Source: Algoriphagus ratkowskyi (GTDB taxonomy: Bacteria; Bacteroidota; Bacteroidia; Cytophagales; Cyclobacteriaceae). Taken from it: 59,103 bases of DNA. A program made the translations under genes and the position numbers. The notes below the pieces were generated by a model that saw only the letters and a list, made by a program, of their open reading frames with translations, did no database searches and was not told where the DNA came from. Below, piece by piece: positions 1-8,455 of this stretch. Every line of letters begins with the position of its first letter. The stretch's first letter is position 1. The stretch spans positions 1 to 59,103 of the forward strand of contig NZ_MSSV01000027.1 in assembly GCF_002150505.1 (NCBI RefSeq), in the 5' to 3' direction.

Positions 1-618
1 ATCAAAAGTATTGTTTACCGAATCCTATAAAGCTATTGTCACTTTACTTGCAGAAAAGAGGATATAGGTAATAATTTATTTCCTTCGATTTACTAACAAT
101 GAAGGAGCATGATTTTCATCGCAAATTGTGTCAGTCCAAGCACCCGAGAGACGGGAGTCTAGAGGTTCGAGGACAATGATAAAAGGGGCTTCGACTTCGC
201 TCAGCCTGACACCGTTATCTGGCAGCATGACCCGTCATCACTCTTTTGTAAGTTCTATACTTTTATTATTCAGCCTGACTAGATTAACACTACTCAATTA
301 GGGAAGTGATTTTAATCTCAAATCGGGATATTTTTTACTCAAAAACTGAGGAGATGAAAAGTGTTAGGGTTAACCGAAAGCAATTTTTGAGTTCAATGTT
401 AGAAGTTCCGATTTATCAACTCCCCCTTTCTTAAAGGGGGCTAGGGGGATTTATTTAAGCACAATTCTAACTGAGAGGCTTCACTTTCACTCAGAAACAT
501 ATCCATTTATCAAAGAATTGCGCTCTGGCTTTTAACGATCTTCAAATATAAAAATTGCTATGGCACAACTTGTGAATTGTTCCGATAGCAATCATTTTAA
601 AACATAAACTTCCCCCAC
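1..618. other. Intergenic region with dispersed-repeat debris
   Basis: I see no convincing gene here. The stretch at about 205-232 (GGCTTCGACTTCGCTCAGCC) resembles a short intergenic repeat seen in many bacterial genomes, and 422-450 holds a C/G-rich palindromic repeat listed separately. The remainder is AT-rich with frequent stops on both strands. Confidence 0.5.
422..450. repeat. Short palindromic intergenic repeat
   Basis: CCCCCTTT and AAAGGGGG form a perfect 8-bp inverted repeat (422-429 and 433-440) around a CTT loop, followed by CTAGGGGGAT. This arrangement resembles the dispersed 'CCCCCTTT..AAAGGGGGCTAGGGGGATT' intergenic repeat known from Bacteroidota and cyanobacterial genomes. No oligo-T tract follows directly, so it is not a typical terminator. 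Confidence 0.45.
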
Positions 619-738
619 ATGAACAATCTTTTCAAAGGACTTATCGCAGGCTACGGAGCATACAAAATAGGCGGAGGGTGCCTAGGTACTATTTTAGTGT
701 TTGTATTAATCTTTTTTCTTTTAGGTCAGTGTAGTTAA
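619..738 (+). CDS. Small membrane peptide, 39 aa
   Basis: A 39-codon frame starts with ATG and ends with TAA. Its N-terminal half is glycine-rich and amphipathic (GLIAGYGAYKIGGG). One strongly hydrophobic segment follows, at about residues 22-36 (LGTILVFVLIFFLLG), and the peptide ends in QCS. The composition is that of a real single-span membrane peptide rather than random sequence, and the frame fills the space before the convergent phospholipase gene, which ends 21 bp further on. I know no function; a small membrane modulator is only a guess. The short length keeps confidence moderate. Confidence 0.5.
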   Translation: MNNLFKGLIAGYGAYKIGGGCLGTILVFVLIFFLLGQCS

Positions 739-759
739 GCGAATACTCAGCTAACTACA

Positions 760-3300
760 TCAAACCACCTTTCCCATCTGAGGATCTGAAATGCTGTCTT
801 TGCCTGTTTCCAATCTTCCGGCGTAGGTGTATTTCAGATCCGAGTTACCTTTCCCTTCAATGGTAATCTGATACCAACCTTGATGCTTCTTCGTGTCGAT
901 TTTAAGGATGGCTTCTTCTCCCACCTTAATTTTGATTTCCTTATCTAGCTTTAGATAGATGGAGTCTTTGGCCTTCATCGTTAGGCTGTTTGAGGAGTTG
1001 TTTCTGATTTTTAATTCGAGCTCATCACTGACTTTTTTGTTTTTTAAAACTGAAGCAGCACTTACCTCTATATTCGAGCCAGCAGTGGATCTTATGAATT
1101 CCCGATAGAAGCCATTTGGCCCATAAACACGGAGATGGCAATGTCCATCTTCAAATTCGGAGATTGGCCACTCATAAAAAATACTATCTCCAGACTTGAC
1201 TGCAAAAGCCCATGTCTTCACAGGCTCAAAAGCCTTGGTTTTTAGGTTCAGATAGTTTCCTGGAGCATAGACATTGAATCCTGATCCTAAGGCCTCTTTT
1301 CCAAAAACATCCTGCGAAGCGGTAAAAGTGATTATAAATTTCTCGCCGTCCGTGCTAAGTTTTCCATCTGCATGAAGATCATATTTCAAGCCATTTGAAG
1401 GTTTGGTTCCGGATTCTTGCACTGCGAAAACTTTAGAATTTGCTTGATTTTTAGCTTCCTTTTTCGCCTTCTCCTCGCTTAGTTTTATAAAGTTGGTGGG
1501 GATGTTCTTGAATTTTGCGTTATAGATCTGCTGGATAAATTCATCCTGATTTACAGGTTCTGCATGTGTGATTTTCTCTCCATTATAAGGCCTGAAGGCT
1601 GAAGTCAAGTCTCCGCTTACTGTTCTTCTCCAAGAGCTTATATTAGTTTCTTCTATAGTTTGTCCAGTCTTTTTTGAGAGGAATTTTTCTAGAAACTGTA
1701 TGGTTGAGGTAATGTCGCATACCTCAGAATTGACCCAGCCGCCGCGTGACCATGGTGAGGCAATGATCAGCGGAACTCTATACCCTAAGCCGACTGGACT
1801 TGTTCGAGAGTCTTCAGGTTTAAAACCTGCTTTTATCTCTTCTTCAGCTGTTACAAATTCTCCCTTGCTGGATAGACCGGCTGACATTTTCCCATTTGGC
1901 TCAGTAGGATGAGGTGGTACGAATGGAGGAATGTGATCAAAATAGCCATCATTTTCATCATAATTGATAATGAAAATCGTCTTCTTCCAAACCTCAGGAT
2001 CCTCCGTCAAAATATTCATCACTTCAGAGGCATACCATGCGCCATACCAAGGAGCACTTGGGTGATCGGAAAATTTTTGCGGAGCAACTAACCAAGTGAC
2101 AGTAGGCAAGGTGCCTTCATTTACATCTTTTCGGAATTGGTGCAGGATATCTCCTTTTGGAATAAGAGTTTCCCGGTCTTCACCGTTTTCTTGATACGCA
2201 AGTTTTTCTGTTTGGTGATAATCCGGGTCTCCAGTATTCGTTTGGAATGCCTTTTTATGAAGACTTTTAGCTCGATCCGAAATCTTCTCATATTCCTCGG
2301 CGTTCCATTTCTGAAGATATTCGCCTAGGTATTCCAGGCCATCTTCCTTCTCCTTCAATTCCTTTTGAAGCTCTACCAGATTAGTGGGATTACTGGCCAA
2401 TAGTACTTTCAGGCTAGCTATTTCGGCAGGTAGTTCTTTTTCTCTTTTTTGAAGAAAAAGGTAATGCCTAGGGTGAAAGCCTACTCCAAATTGTGAGAAC
2501 CACTCTAAGTTGTTATCGGTAAAATTACCCAAAAGTGATTCCGCTTCCCCGTCTAAATCTGTGGTAATACTGATTTCGTTTTGGTAAACTTTCCAAGAAA
2601 TTTCATTATTCTCAAGCAACTCTGGAAAAGTTCTCCAGTTACCCTCCTTGCCATAAGTCAGTTCTCCATTACGGACTTTGGCTTTTTCCCCATCAGCACC
2701 GTGAGTTTTTCCTGTCCAGAAATAACTTCTATTGGTCGTAGTGCCAGCCAGTGCTGCGCAAAAGTGCTGGTCACAAACTGTAAATGCATCGGCTAGCGCG
2801 TAATAAAATGGAAGGTCCTCACGGCTGTAAAAGCCCATGGTCAGTGGGAGGTCATAGTATTCCTTGCCCGGCCTTTTGGCCTCAATCCAATTGTTGTATT
2901 TCCCATCATTGCGAGCATCAACTTGATTTTCCCAAGAGTGAGGAGTTCCGCTCATCCAAGTAGCCTTGGTATCCTTGATGTCAAAGCGAAAAGGTGCAAA
3001 GCGATTCCCGTTTTTGTCTGGCTGAAGCCAGACGGGATTCTGGTCAGGAAGAGTGATTGCACGTGGATCATTAAATCCTCTCACGCCTTTCATGGTACCA
3101 AAGCAGTGATCAAAAGATCTGTTTTCCTGCATAAGCATCACCACATGTTCAGCATCATAAAAAGTAGTTCCTGGCACTGCAGGTATAGCCATCGCTCGCT
3201 GTACAGCCATTGGCATGGAGCTCCAGATACTTGCTCCACCAGTGACTAAAGCTGCTTTCTTTAAAAATTCTCTTCTTGAATCCTTCATCTTTACACTCAT
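760..3300 (-). CDS. Phosphocholine-specific phospholipase C, Tat-exported
   Basis: This is an 846-aa enzyme of the bacterial acid-phosphatase/phospholipase C superfamily, which cleaves phosphatidylcholine or sphingomyelin head groups outside the cytoplasm. The N-terminus has a twin-arginine signal (SRREFLKKAALVTGG, residues 8-22), so it should be exported folded. The family motif ENRSFDHCFG lies at residues 59-68, and a second active-site block (YDENDGYFDH) lies in the middle of the protein. The C-terminal 200 residues fit the two beta-rich repeats that follow the catalytic domain in this family. The length matches family members of 700-850 aa. A start four codons later (Met5) is also possible. 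It appears monocistronic, and scavenging of phosphate or choline is the likely role (inference). Confidence 0.9.
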   Translation of the reverse strand: MSVKMKDSRREFLKKAALVTGGASIWSSMPMAVQRAMAIPAVPGTTFYDAEHVVMLMQENRSFDHCFGTMKGVRGFNDPRAITLPDQNPVWLQPDKNGNRFAPFRFDIKDTKATWMSGTPHSWENQVDARNDGKYNNWIEAKRPGKEYYDLPLTMGFYSREDLPFYYALADAFTVCDQHFCAALAGTTTNRSYFWTGKTHGADGEKAKVRNGELTYGKEGNWRTFPELLENNEISWKVYQNEISITTDLDGEAESLLGNFTDNNLEWFSQFGVGFHPRHYLFLQKREKELPAEIASLKVLLASNPTNLVELQKELKEKEDGLEYLGEYLQKWNAEEYEKISDRAKSLHKKAFQTNTGDPDYHQTEKLAYQENGEDRETLIPKGDILHQFRKDVNEGTLPTVTWLVAPQKFSDHPSAPWYGAWYASEVMNILTEDPEVWKKTIFIINYDENDGYFDHIPPFVPPHPTEPNGKMSAGLSSKGEFVTAEEEIKAGFKPEDSRTSPVGLGYRVPLIIASPWSRGGWVNSEVCDITSTIQFLEKFLSKKTGQTIEETNISSWRRTVSGDLTSAFRPYNGEKITHAEPVNQDEFIQQIYNAKFKNIPTNFIKLSEEKAKKEAKNQANSKVFAVQESGTKPSNGLKYDLHADGKLSTDGEKFIITFTASQDVFGKEALGSGFNVYAPGNYLNLKTKAFEPVKTWAFAVKSGDSIFYEWPISEFEDGHCHLRVYGPNGFYREFIRSTAGSNIEVSAASVLKNKKVSDELELKIRNNSSNSLTMKAKDSIYLKLDKEIKIKVGEEAILKIDTKKHQGWYQITIEGKGNSDLKYTYAGRLETGKDSISDPQMGKVV

Positions 3301-3622
3301 TTTTAATATTAAGTAGTATGATTATCCGCTTTTGTACTAGTTACCAGATACAAGCAATATTTAACTTGCTTAATTCTATCAATTAGACCGTTTGTGTTCC
3401 CCCTCTTCTGTCTTCAAGCCAATTGAACAAATGATATATAACAACTTGAATGATTGTGGATAATCAGGTTAAGTATAGTGACTTTTTATGTTTGATGAGC
3501 GATTTCTAAGGTTTCGTTTTTGTTAAGGTTAACAGGGGATTTGGTAATTAAAACTCTCTCAGAGACTTACCTTTTCTTGAATAATTATTTTGTAATTTCA
3601 GTTAAACAAAAAACAATTACCC
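3301..3622. other. Divergent intergenic region
   Basis: This 322-bp AT-rich spacer separates the divergent phospholipase and Pycsar-like genes and must hold both promoters. The best candidate is TTATTTTG at about 3585-3592, one mismatch from TAnnTTTG and 31 bp before the plus-strand start. I see no other clear signal. Confidence 0.35.
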
Positions 3623-4189
3623 ATGGAAGAATTTTTAGAACCCAAAAAGGATAAAAATGAGCGTCCTCAACAGACTTTTTTCAGGGTTACTTTCATGAAT
3701 AATTGTAATCTTCTCCAGATCGCCGATAATAAAGCTAACATTGTCATCAGCATCAATGCACTGGTAATTTCTTCTGTGGTTGCTATTATAGGATATGGGA
3801 CTATCTCTCATCAGCTGGATTACCAAGGTGCTATTACCTTGGTTCCAATTTTAATACTGCTGACTACTTGTCTCACTTCCACCATTTTGGCCGTTCAGGC
3901 TGCTAGACCTAAAGTTCTTGGAAATAGGAGCAAAAGCAGTGAGGAAGAAAAGTCTAGCATGATGTTTTTTGGTGTGAGTTCTAATTATACTTTAACAGAA
4001 TATCTTGCTGAAATCGATTTACTCCTGAATTCAAGGCAACAGGTGCAGGAGCAGATGGCAATTTCTTTATACTACCAAGGGAAAGTTTTAAATAGAAAAT
4101 ATAAGCTCCTTGCTCATGCCTACACCGTATTTATTATGGGTTTGGCGATTGGTGTTGCCACATTTGTTATCTATCTGTTGCTGCTGTAA
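3623..4189 (+). CDS. Pycsar effector-like (PycTM/DUF5706) membrane protein
   Basis: This 188-aa protein resembles the transmembrane effector of Pycsar anti-phage systems. After a charged N-terminus comes the signature block NNCNLLQIADNKANIVISIN (residues 26-45), matching the family pattern N-x-L-x(3)-ADNKAN-x(2)-ISIN. Membrane segments lie at about residues 39-60, 72-95 and 165-187. A cytoplasmic, charged helical stretch (about 97-160) lies between the second and third. In known systems a cyclase makes cCMP or cUMP after phage infection and the membrane effector then disrupts the inner membrane. No cyclase gene is adjacent: the neighbours are a phospholipase and a methyltransferase, both on the other strand. 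Stand-alone members of this family are common in Bacteroidota, so a housekeeping role cannot be excluded. Confidence 0.75.
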   Translation: MEEFLEPKKDKNERPQQTFFRVTFMNNCNLLQIADNKANIVISINALVISSVVAIIGYGTISHQLDYQGAITLVPILILLTTCLTSTILAVQAARPKVLGNRSKSSEEEKSSMMFFGVSSNYTLTEYLAEIDLLLNSRQQVQEQMAISLYYQGKVLNRKYKLLAHAYTVFIMGLAIGVATFVIYLLLL

Positions 4190-4194
4190 AAAAA

Positions 4195-4234
4195 GAAGAG
4201 AGCGCTTTCCATTATTATGAAATGCGCTCTCTTC
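4195..4234. terminator. Bidirectional terminator hairpin
   Basis: GAAGAGAGCGC (4195-4205) and GCGCTCTCTTC (4224-4234) form a perfect 11-bp stem between the convergent Pycsar-like and methyltransferase genes. An A-run precedes it at 4188-4194, giving a U-run on the minus strand. On the plus strand the T-richness is weak. Confidence 0.8.
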
Positions 4235-4257
4235 GATTTATTAACTTTGATTTTATA

Positions 4258-4839
4258 CTACTTGATTTTAGTCATGATAATAATTCCAGTTGACCAATTC
4301 ATTTTTGTAAGGCAAAAGTCTTTGCGAGCTTCCAACGTTTTAATTAGCTTTTCAGCTTTCTCCGCATGTCCATCTGGCCAATTAGGTTGCTCATCCATGT
4401 CGTCGATTACATAGATTCCCCCGATCTTGAGTAAGTTGAGAACTTCATCTAGGTCGCTGTATTTTCCCGGCCAGGCGTCTGCGAAGATCAAATCAAATTT
4501 GTCTTCACCATATTTTTGAATCCACTCTGTCCCATCTTGGCAAATTATTTTTACCCGAGAATCTAGACTGAAGAGCTGGCTAACGATAGCATTAAGTTTG
4601 GGGTCATTATCAATAGAAATAATTCTCCCAGATTCATCCATTCCATCCACCATCCAAGAAAGAGAAAGGCCAATTCCTGTCCCTAATTCTAGGAATTTTC
4701 CACAGGGTTTACTGGCAACCAATGATTTCAATAGGGTTCCAACATAAAGATCCGAGGGCATTTTAAAGCCTATTTCTTCGCATTTGGCTTCTATGATAGC
4801 ATGAATAGCTGGTTTGTTTTTAATTTCGAAATCTTTCAT
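4258..4839 (-). CDS. O-methyltransferase family protein (class I SAM)
   Basis: This 193-aa protein has a class I SAM-dependent methyltransferase Rossmann fold. The SAM-binding glycine motif LELGTGIG is at residues 50-57, an acidic residue ends strand two (IISIDNDP, about 74-81), and FDLIFADAWPGKY follows at about 115. The overall pattern is that of small catechol-O-methyltransferase-like enzymes. The methyl acceptor cannot be read from the sequence. The gene stands alone, convergent with the upstream Pycsar-like gene and 55 bp from the downstream SIMPL gene, which has its own terminator. Confidence 0.8.
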   Translation of the reverse strand: MKDFEIKNKPAIHAIIEAKCEEIGFKMPSDLYVGTLLKSLVASKPCGKFLELGTGIGLSLSWMVDGMDESGRIISIDNDPKLNAIVSQLFSLDSRVKIICQDGTEWIQKYGEDKFDLIFADAWPGKYSDLDEVLNLLKIGGIYVIDDMDEQPNWPDGHAEKAEKLIKTLEARKDFCLTKMNWSTGIIIMTKIK

Positions 4840-4865
4840 GAATTTAGATTGAAAAAGTTAGCTAT

Positions 4866-4892
4866 ATAAAAAAAGCCACCTTAGTGGCCTTT
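4866..4892 (-). terminator. Rho-independent terminator after the SIMPL gene
   Basis: On the minus strand GCCAC-TAAG-GTGGC is followed by an uninterrupted run of seven T. It lies just past the stop codon of the SIMPL-domain gene. Confidence 0.75.
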
Positions 4893-4894
4893 AT

Positions 4895-5602
4895 TTAGTT
4901 ATTATAAGTGTATTTGACATAAACACGTTTTTCTACGCTTTGGTCATCTGGATTAAGCATGGGCGGTGCAGGAGCTGAATCAGCACTAGTCCGCATCATT
5001 TCCATTTTGGCATAAGGACGGAAAGTTGGCTGAGATTCCAAAGAAACTCTATGAACTCTAATGTTTTTTATACCCAAAGTTTGAGCAATAAGAATGGCTC
5101 TGCTTTCAGCATTTTTCAAAGCTGAGGTGAGTAATTCGTCTTCCAACGACTTTTGTGTAGCTTCTGAAATCTGGAAATTCAGATTATAACTCATGTCTCC
5201 AGCACCTTGAATGGATTCTACGATTTTTTGCAAATCTTCATTTTTGCTGCTCGTTACTATTCTGAGTGCTTGTCTGGCTACATAGCCAGAATCTCGTTGT
5301 ACTCCACTTCTATAGATTCTATTTACATCTACTGAGTAATTATCTGCAATCAATTTAAAATCTTTGATTTTTGCCTTTTTCAGAGCATCAGAAAGCAGCT
5401 GAGTTTTTTTGTTTAATACAGCAACCGCATCGGTGACTTTCATCGCTTTTTCTTCCAAATTAATCTGGAAGGCAGCTTCGTCCGGAGCTACTTTTCTTTC
5501 GCTAAATCCTTCCACTTCGATCAAGGGAACTGTCATGTTATCCTGTGCAAAAACAGGGACCGCCAGTAATACGGCAAATAGTATCGTTAAGTAAGTTTTC
5601 AT
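4895..5602 (-). CDS. SIMPL domain (DUF541) exported protein
   Basis: This 235-aa protein has a cleavable signal peptide (hydrophobic residues 4-18, then FAQD). A SIMPL/DUF541 domain fills the rest: VEGFSERKVAPDEAAFQINL at about 29-48 is the characteristic opening strand, and VYVKYTYNN closes the protein. Family members are periplasmic or surface proteins (BP26/OMP28-like) that form ring-shaped oligomers; their physiological role is mostly unknown. The neighbours give no functional clue. The start is supported by the signal peptide. Confidence 0.85.
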   Translation of the reverse strand: MKTYLTILFAVLLAVPVFAQDNMTVPLIEVEGFSERKVAPDEAAFQINLEEKAMKVTDAVAVLNKKTQLLSDALKKAKIKDFKLIADNYSVDVNRIYRSGVQRDSGYVARQALRIVTSSKNEDLQKIVESIQGAGDMSYNLNFQISEATQKSLEDELLTSALKNAESRAILIAQTLGIKNIRVHRVSLESQPTFRPYAKMEMMRTSADSAPAPPMLNPDDQSVEKRVYVKYTYNN

Positions 5603-5728
5603 ATGTGTTTGTTTAGTTCTGAGAATATCTATTCAAAATGGAAGCCAGTTATGAGGAAGGTCTGCTCAGTTAAGAGAAATTAAGAGGGGCGAACATCAAT
5701 GTTAAAATTCAAGGTTAACTTTTATCTA

Positions 5729-6700
5729 TTACTTCCATTCCAATACTTCCATGGTATTCAGCTCAGGCCCACCACCACGTTTTGCACTTCCAGCGGCTAC
5801 ATAAAGTTTGCCTTTGTAGTAAATCACTCCAGTACCATGGCGGCCTTGATTTAAGCTTGGCAAGCTAAACCATTTGCCACTTCGAGTATCGAGCACTTCT
5901 ACTTCCGAATGGCTACTTTCTTGAACCTTACTCTCACCATTCATCACTACCATAAACGGCCCTTTTGCTATTGAAGAAGTTCCACCCCGTGGGGTAGGCA
6001 AACCTGCAGATACGGTACTCCAGCTATTTGTTTTGAAATCATAAAAGTCTACTTCTGGAATTACTAAGTCCAAAACTTTACCTATTTCTGCATGAGAAGT
6101 TCTTCCTCCTGCTGCATAAATTTTGTCTTCGACCAGCACCGCTCCGAAGTGATCTCTAGGTCTCGGAGAATCAGGCAAGATTTTCCATGTTTTAGTTTTA
6201 GTGTCATATTCATCAAACCAAGGCACAAAATCTGCATAATGCCCGTCAACTATCCCGCAGACTAAATAGAACTTGTCTCCTCGTACGACCACGCCGACAG
6301 AGCCTCGGCGTCTCTCTTCAGGGATTTCTGCTCCTTCTCGCCAGCTGTTGGTTTTAGGGTTGAAAATGAGAAAGTGAGTCAAAGGTGTTTCGTGAGGATA
6401 GTTACCCGTCATTGCTCCGATCACATAGATTTCATTTTTAAATGAAACAGCCTGAAAATGATGAAATTCTATTGGAGCCATCGCCAATGTCTTCCAAGTT
6501 TTGGTCTTGGGATTGTATTCTTCAATAGGTTTTATCCCTCGGCCACCAAGGAGATAAAACTTTCCTTTGTTTTCCACAAAGGAATTTTCATGCCTTGGAA
6601 GTGGGTAATTGACTGTTTCTACGGCCGTCCACTGTTCATTGGATTGTGCAAATGCTGTTAGGGAAATAAGTAGAAATGCTGCAATCAAAAAGTGTTTCAT
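5729..6700 (-). CDS. Kelch-repeat beta-propeller protein, secreted
   Basis: I place the start at the Met that opens a signal peptide (MKHFLIAAFLLISLTAFAQ), 16 codons inside the longest frame; this gives 323 aa. The mature part contains about six Kelch-type blades, recognisable by repeated 'GGR..G..' and 'W..L...P..R..' signatures such as KFYLLGGRG, KIYAAGGRT and KLYVAAGSA, and should fold as one propeller. Such proteins bind ligands or sugars in the periplasm or on the surface; some relatives are N-acetylneuraminate epimerases, but nothing in the context suggests sialic acid. It is likely monocistronic. Confidence 0.8.
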   Translation of the reverse strand: MKHFLIAAFLLISLTAFAQSNEQWTAVETVNYPLPRHENSFVENKGKFYLLGGRGIKPIEEYNPKTKTWKTLAMAPIEFHHFQAVSFKNEIYVIGAMTGNYPHETPLTHFLIFNPKTNSWREGAEIPEERRRGSVGVVVRGDKFYLVCGIVDGHYADFVPWFDEYDTKTKTWKILPDSPRPRDHFGAVLVEDKIYAAGGRTSHAEIGKVLDLVIPEVDFYDFKTNSWSTVSAGLPTPRGGTSSIAKGPFMVVMNGESKVQESSHSEVEVLDTRSGKWFSLPSLNQGRHGTGVIYYKGKLYVAAGSAKRGGGPELNTMEVLEWK

Positions 6701-6757
6701 GGGTGTTGGATTTAGGTTTGTTTGGGATGAAAATACGGATTCGTACACAACTTATTC

Positions 6758-7057
6758 TTACCTGATCGTGTAATCTTGAGAATTCTGATGCGAATGAATA
6801 ATAGCAAGAATTACTATCCTATTTTTCGAGGGATCAAATAGGTAGTGAATATGGTAGGGAAATTGATTTAATAAAACCGTTCGAACTTGGTTATACTTTA
6901 TTTGGAAAGCCTCTGGAGATTGAGAAATGCGTGATTTAGCTTCTCGTATTCTGGATAAAAATTGCTTGGCTAATTTGGGGTTAATGTCATTATAATAGGC
7001 AACAGCTTTTTTGATGTCAGAATTGACTTTAGCATTGTCTACAAAAATGAATTTCAT
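6758..7057 (-). CDS. RelE/ParE-family toxin
   Basis: This 99-aa protein of the RelE/ParE fold has an N-terminal helical hairpin (about residues 13-50, with the typical A-x-Y-Y...A..FL..I) and a C-terminal sheet carrying the conserved pattern VRTVLLNQFPYHIHYLFD and IVILAIIHSHQN. The sequence is closer to ParE, whose members act on gyrase, than to the mRNA-cleaving RelE/YoeB group, but the target cannot be settled by reading. It overlaps the upstream antitoxin gene by 4 bp (ATGA), indicating translational coupling in a two-gene operon. Confidence 0.8.
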   Translation of the reverse strand: MKFIFVDNAKVNSDIKKAVAYYNDINPKLAKQFLSRIREAKSRISQSPEAFQIKYNQVRTVLLNQFPYHIHYLFDPSKNRIVILAIIHSHQNSQDYTIR

Positions 7058-7293
7058 AAACTCTTTTCAATATCGTCAAGCGTTCTTTCAAAATCGCCTA
7101 CATTTTCCGGATCATCGAAATAATCTGAAATACGCTCATCTAAGATTTTTTTTTGCCAAGACATTAATTCAGTTGAGGGCTCTACTTCTTCTTGCAACTC
7201 AGAATACTTTTCTTTTAGAGACTGCCATTCTTTGATTGGAATTATAACTCCCGTAGTTTTTCCTTCTTTATCTTGAATATATTGAAGTGTCAT
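7054..7293 (-). CDS. Antitoxin of the RelE/ParE pair
   Basis: I choose the Met before TLQYIQDKEGKTTG, giving 79 aa; a start ten codons further upstream (7323) is in frame. The N-terminal half (residues 1-30: LQYIQDKEGKTTGVIIPIKEW) resembles the small DNA-binding or dimerisation domain of Phd-like antitoxins. The acidic C-terminus (SDYFDDPENVGDFERTLDDI) looks like the disordered toxin-binding tail. Its position directly before, and 4 bp overlapping, the ParE-type toxin gene fits the usual antitoxin-first order. Autoregulation is expected, but I see no clear operator. Confidence 0.75.
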   Translation of the reverse strand: MTLQYIQDKEGKTTGVIIPIKEWQSLKEKYSELQEEVEPSTELMSWQKKILDERISDYFDDPENVGDFERTLDDIEKSL

Positions 7294-7399
7294 TTTATTC
7301 GTATTTGATGGTTTTAAATCCATAGGAATATACTGAATAAACGAGTAAAAGCTGAAAAACAGTTCATGAATTTGATTTTCAGATCTTTAATATCTATTT

Positions 7400-7440
7400 C
7401 TATGAAAAATACAACGCCACATGTATTACTACAAATGGCG
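7400..7440 (-). terminator. Probable terminator after tyrA
   Basis: On the minus strand CGCCA (7440-7436) pairs with TGGCG (7419-7415), with partial pairing in between (TTGTA/TACA), followed by TTGTATTTTT. It is a weak but correctly placed candidate for the 3' end of the aromatic operon. Confidence 0.5.
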
Positions 7441-7484
7441 CTCTTACAATATCCGAAATCATATATCCGAAATCCGAAATAAAC

Positions 7485-8333
7485 TTATTTTTCCAAATCT
7501 AGAATATCTCGGATTTTATTGATTTCCGTCATATCATCAGATAATGCTTGTCCATCGCTTGCGGCGATATTATCACGGAAAGCGGACAGATTCGCAATAT
7601 AACCATCCAGAGCAGACAAAATATTATCCTTATTTTCTGTAAAAATCGGAGCCCACATGGCTGGACTAGATTTAGCCAAACGAACTGTGGACGCAAATCC
7701 TGAACCTGCCATATCGAAGATATTTTTCTCATCTTCCATTTTCTGCAAGACAGTTTTGCCAAGCATAAAAGAAGAAATATGAGATAGATGAGACACAAAT
7801 GCCAAGTGACGATCATGCTCCTCTGGATCCATGAACCTAAGTTTTAAATTGAGTGCATCAAAAAGTTTGTATGCTTTCTCCTTTAGTTGCAAATCCGTTT
7901 TTTCTAGATCACAGATGATGGTTACTTTTCTGTCGAGCAAGCCTGCAAATGCAGCACTTGGTCCAGAGTACTCCGTTCCAGCAATCGGGTGGGCAGCAAG
8001 GTATTGCTTTCTTTTTGGGTGGTCTGCAACCAAAGCACAAAGTTTTGCCTTGGTAGATCCTACATCAAAAACTAAGGTGTTTGCGCCTATTTGATCAAGC
8101 GTTTTCAAAAGTAAATCACCTAATGCATCAGCTGGGGTAGCTAAAATCACAATATCTGTGTCTGCATCAGCTGCATCTTTAGCTTCGTCGATAATCCCTA
8201 GGTTCAAAGCTTCCTGCAAGTTCTTCTCACTTACGTCGGTTCCTGTGATGATAATATCTGTGAATTTATTTTTAGCAGCTAGGCCAAAAGAACCTCCTAA
8301 GAGTCCCAGTCCTACAATGTGTATTTTTTTCAT
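7485..8333 (-). CDS. tyrA: Prephenate dehydrogenase
   Basis: This 282-aa enzyme oxidatively decarboxylates prephenate to 4-hydroxyphenylpyruvate, the committed step to tyrosine. The NAD(P)-binding motif GLGLLGGSFG occupies residues 8-17. The conserved AAHPIAGTEYSGP segment (about 114-126) and HDRHLAFVSHLSH (about 173-185) carry the catalytic histidine region of TyrA enzymes. There is no ACT or chorismate mutase domain; the mutase activity is fused to the DAHP synthase at the head of the cluster. It is the last gene of the aromatic block, separated from the aminotransferase gene by a 122-bp gap holding a dispersed repeat. Confidence 0.92.
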   Translation of the reverse strand: MKKIHIVGLGLLGGSFGLAAKNKFTDIIITGTDVSEKNLQEALNLGIIDEAKDAADADTDIVILATPADALGDLLLKTLDQIGANTLVFDVGSTKAKLCALVADHPKRKQYLAAHPIAGTEYSGPSAAFAGLLDRKVTIICDLEKTDLQLKEKAYKLFDALNLKLRFMDPEEHDRHLAFVSHLSHISSFMLGKTVLQKMEDEKNIFDMAGSGFASTVRLAKSSPAMWAPIFTENKDNILSALDGYIANLSAFRDNIAASDGQALSDDMTEINKIRDILDLEK

Positions 8334-8351
8334 ATCAAATTGTTTAAAATT

Positions 8352-8449
8352 TATATCTGTATTTCATCAGTAAAAAGACGAAAACATGATAGAATGAGCT
8401 CAACTCAAAGCCTTAGGCCTCTTCGGTCACCCGTCTTCGGTCTTCGGTC
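8352..8449. repeat. Dispersed intergenic repeat, copy A
   Basis: This is one copy of a diverged repeat family. Its 5' part (TATATCTGTATTTCATCAGTAA) and its end (CTTCGGTCACCCGTCTTCGG) align with copies at 14633-14722 and 12998-13105. It occupies the spacer between tyrA and the aminotransferase gene. Confidence 0.6.
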
Positions 8450-8455
8450 CATTTT

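Noticed and set aside
422..440. C/G-rich palindrome as a transcription terminator
   Set aside because: There is no T-run after the stem and no gene ends nearby; the form matches a dispersed repeat.
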